Under the pieces are notes generated by a model that ran no database searches, was not told the DNA's origin, and saw only the letters and a program-made list of their open reading frames with translations. The position numbers and the translations under genes are program-made. Shown here piece by piece: positions 14,633-15,435 of a stretch of 15,435 bases of DNA (the stretch's first letter is position 1; every line of letters begins with the position of its first letter). The stretch is from JBFGCT01 sp041581055 (GTDB lineage Bacteria; Actinomycetota; Acidimicrobiia; Acidimicrobiales; Ilumatobacteraceae): assembly GCA_041581055.1 (NCBI GenBank), contig JBFGCT010000096.1, positions 1-15,435 of the forward strand, in the 5' to 3' direction.

Positions 14633-15169
14633 ATGAGGACGTCGATGAGGCACCAGATGACCCGGGTCGGTGGGCCCGTCCGGCGCGGCGCGATCGTCCT
14701 CGCGCTGACCGGCCTCGTCGTCACGCTCGGGGCGGGAATCGGCGACGCCCAGAGCGACCCCGCCGACGGCCGCGCCCCCGGTGCCGCGCCGGGAGCGGTG
14801 TCCGACGCCGCGCCAGCACCCATCGCGACGACCGATGGCCGCCGCGGTGGCGCCGTGGCCGACTCCTCGTTGGCGCGTTCCGCCGGGTCGAGCCAGACAC
14901 CCGCCGTCACCGACAACGGTCGCGGTGGCCCCGATCCCGCCGTCGGCCCGAACCCGGTTCCGGCGGACGTGGCTCGGTCCGCCTCCGCCGCCGAGCGCGG
15001 TGTCGACTCCGACTCCGGTGCGGCCCCGGTGCCCGATGCCTCGACGGCCGCGTCCGCCCCGCAGGCGCCAGCCGACGAGGACGTCCCCGGCGCCGCTGCG
15101 GCTACTCCCGCCGGCGACGCCGACTCCGCCCGCTCGGTCGCCAACGAGGCGCCGGTCGACCGCGACTAG
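14633..15169 (+). CDS. Small exported Ala/Pro/Asp-rich hypothetical protein
   Basis: 178 residues, family not recognised. The N-terminus is a classic Sec signal peptide: basic region with several Arg (residues 2-18), hydrophobic core AIVLALTGLVVTLGAGIG (20-37) and a likely cleavage after A39 (GDA before QS). The mature part of about 139 residues has no cysteine, few aromatic residues, and is dominated by Ala, Pro, Asp, Gly and Ser, so it is probably disordered. Such proteins are seen as wall-associated or spacer proteins, but no function can be assigned. It lies 123 bases after the previous small gene and seems to have its own promoter. Confidence 0.65.
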   Translation: MRTSMRHQMTRVGGPVRRGAIVLALTGLVVTLGAGIGDAQSDPADGRAPGAAPGAVSDAAPAPIATTDGRRGGAVADSSLARSAGSSQTPAVTDNGRGGPDPAVGPNPVPADVARSASAAERGVDSDSGAAPVPDASTAASAPQAPADEDVPGAAAATPAGDADSARSVANEAPVDRD

Positions 15170-15177
15170 CCCTCGAC

Positions 15178-15202
15178 CCGGCTCACCCTTCAACCGAGCC
15201 GG
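15178..15202 (+). terminator. Possible hairpin terminator after the last gene
   Basis: CCGGCTC (15178-15184) pairs with GAGCCGG (15196-15202) around an 11-base loop, nine bases after the stop. There is no T-run, so termination strength is uncertain. Confidence 0.35.
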
Positions 15203-15253
15203 CCCCGCCCACGGGCGCTGCAGGCACCACCCGACCCCGGATCCCCCGCCCGG

Positions 15254-15435
15254 ACCACACGATTTGTGTGACCGAATATCCCGAACCTCGACCTCTTCGG
15301 TTACACAAACCCGGGGCGGGGCGGCACCACACGATCTGTGTGACCGAATATCCCGAACCTCGACCTCTTCGGTCACACAAACCCGGGGCGGGGCGGCACC
15401 ACACGATCTGTGTGACCGAATATCCCGAACCTCGA
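15254..15435. repeat. 72-bp tandem direct repeats, each with a hairpin, running off the window
   Basis: Copies start at 15254, 15326 and 15398; the third is cut by the window edge after 38 bases. Copies 1 and 2 differ at two positions only (T15264 to C15336; T15302 to C15374). Each carries an inverted repeat around a 19-base loop: in copy 1, 15263-15276 with 15296-15309 (14 pairs including one G-U); in copy 2, TGTGTGACCGAA (15337-15348) with TTCGGTCACACA (15368-15379), 12 perfect pairs. The array starts 84 bases after the stop of the last gene and has no T-run on either strand. Confidence 0.9.

Noticed and set aside
14606..15376. Minus-strand open frame with a 24-residue repeat over the 72-bp array
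   Set aside because: The repeat only reflects that 72 is a multiple of three; the frame runs antisense to the secreted protein and has shadow composition. A gene starting to the right of the window cannot be fully excluded.
15254..15435. CRISPR array
   Set aside because: The whole 72-bp unit is repeated, so there are no unique spacers, and no cas gene is present.

Overview
The window is GC-rich (roughly 70% by eye) with strong G/C third-position bias. It suggests a high-GC actinobacterium. An F420-dependent oxidoreductase of the Rv1855c type, a membrane-anchored PknB-like kinase, frequent GTG starts and apparent leaderless genes fit that. A member of the Acidimicrobiia (Ilumatobacter-like) is my best guess, but the lineage is an inference. 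All genes I can support are on the + strand.

Layout. Positions 2-6694 hold the 3' part of a giant secreted or surface protein whose start lies left of the window. It has a Pro/Thr-rich low-complexity stalk, about eleven Ig-like repeats, about seven cysteine-paired InlB-B-like repeats, and a hydrophobic C-terminal segment carrying a CGPC motif. Positions 6793-10369 hold a carbohydrate pair: a GH130-type mannoside phosphorylase/hydrolase and a two-domain GT4 glycosyltransferase. A Ser/Thr protein kinase (10366-11865) overlaps the glycosyltransferase stop by four bases (GTGA), so these two are probably translationally coupled. An Rv1855c-family F420-dependent oxidoreductase (11887-12861) and an AIM24-family protein (13011-13688) follow.

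The right end is less ordinary. Just after the AIM24 gene lies a 105-base near-perfect palindrome built from six copies of a GGTGAGA heptamer. After it comes a 14-bp-span dyad that closely matches the DevR/DosR dormancy box, followed by a leaderless-looking gene for a small membrane-anchored protein (14048-14509). A second small exported protein, rich in Ala, Pro and Asp, is at 14633-15169. The window ends inside an array of 72-bp tandem repeats, each carrying a hairpin with 12-14 bp arms.

How the genes fit together: GH130 plus GT4 most simply form a synthesis/turnover pair for a mannose-type glycan, with the coupled kinase as a possible regulator (inference). The oxidoreductase and AIM24 genes look like independent housekeeping units. 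The most unusual material is the cysteine-paired repeat protein, the two intergenic hairpin systems and the candidate DevR box. I see no CRISPR array, transposase, phage gene, tRNA or rRNA.
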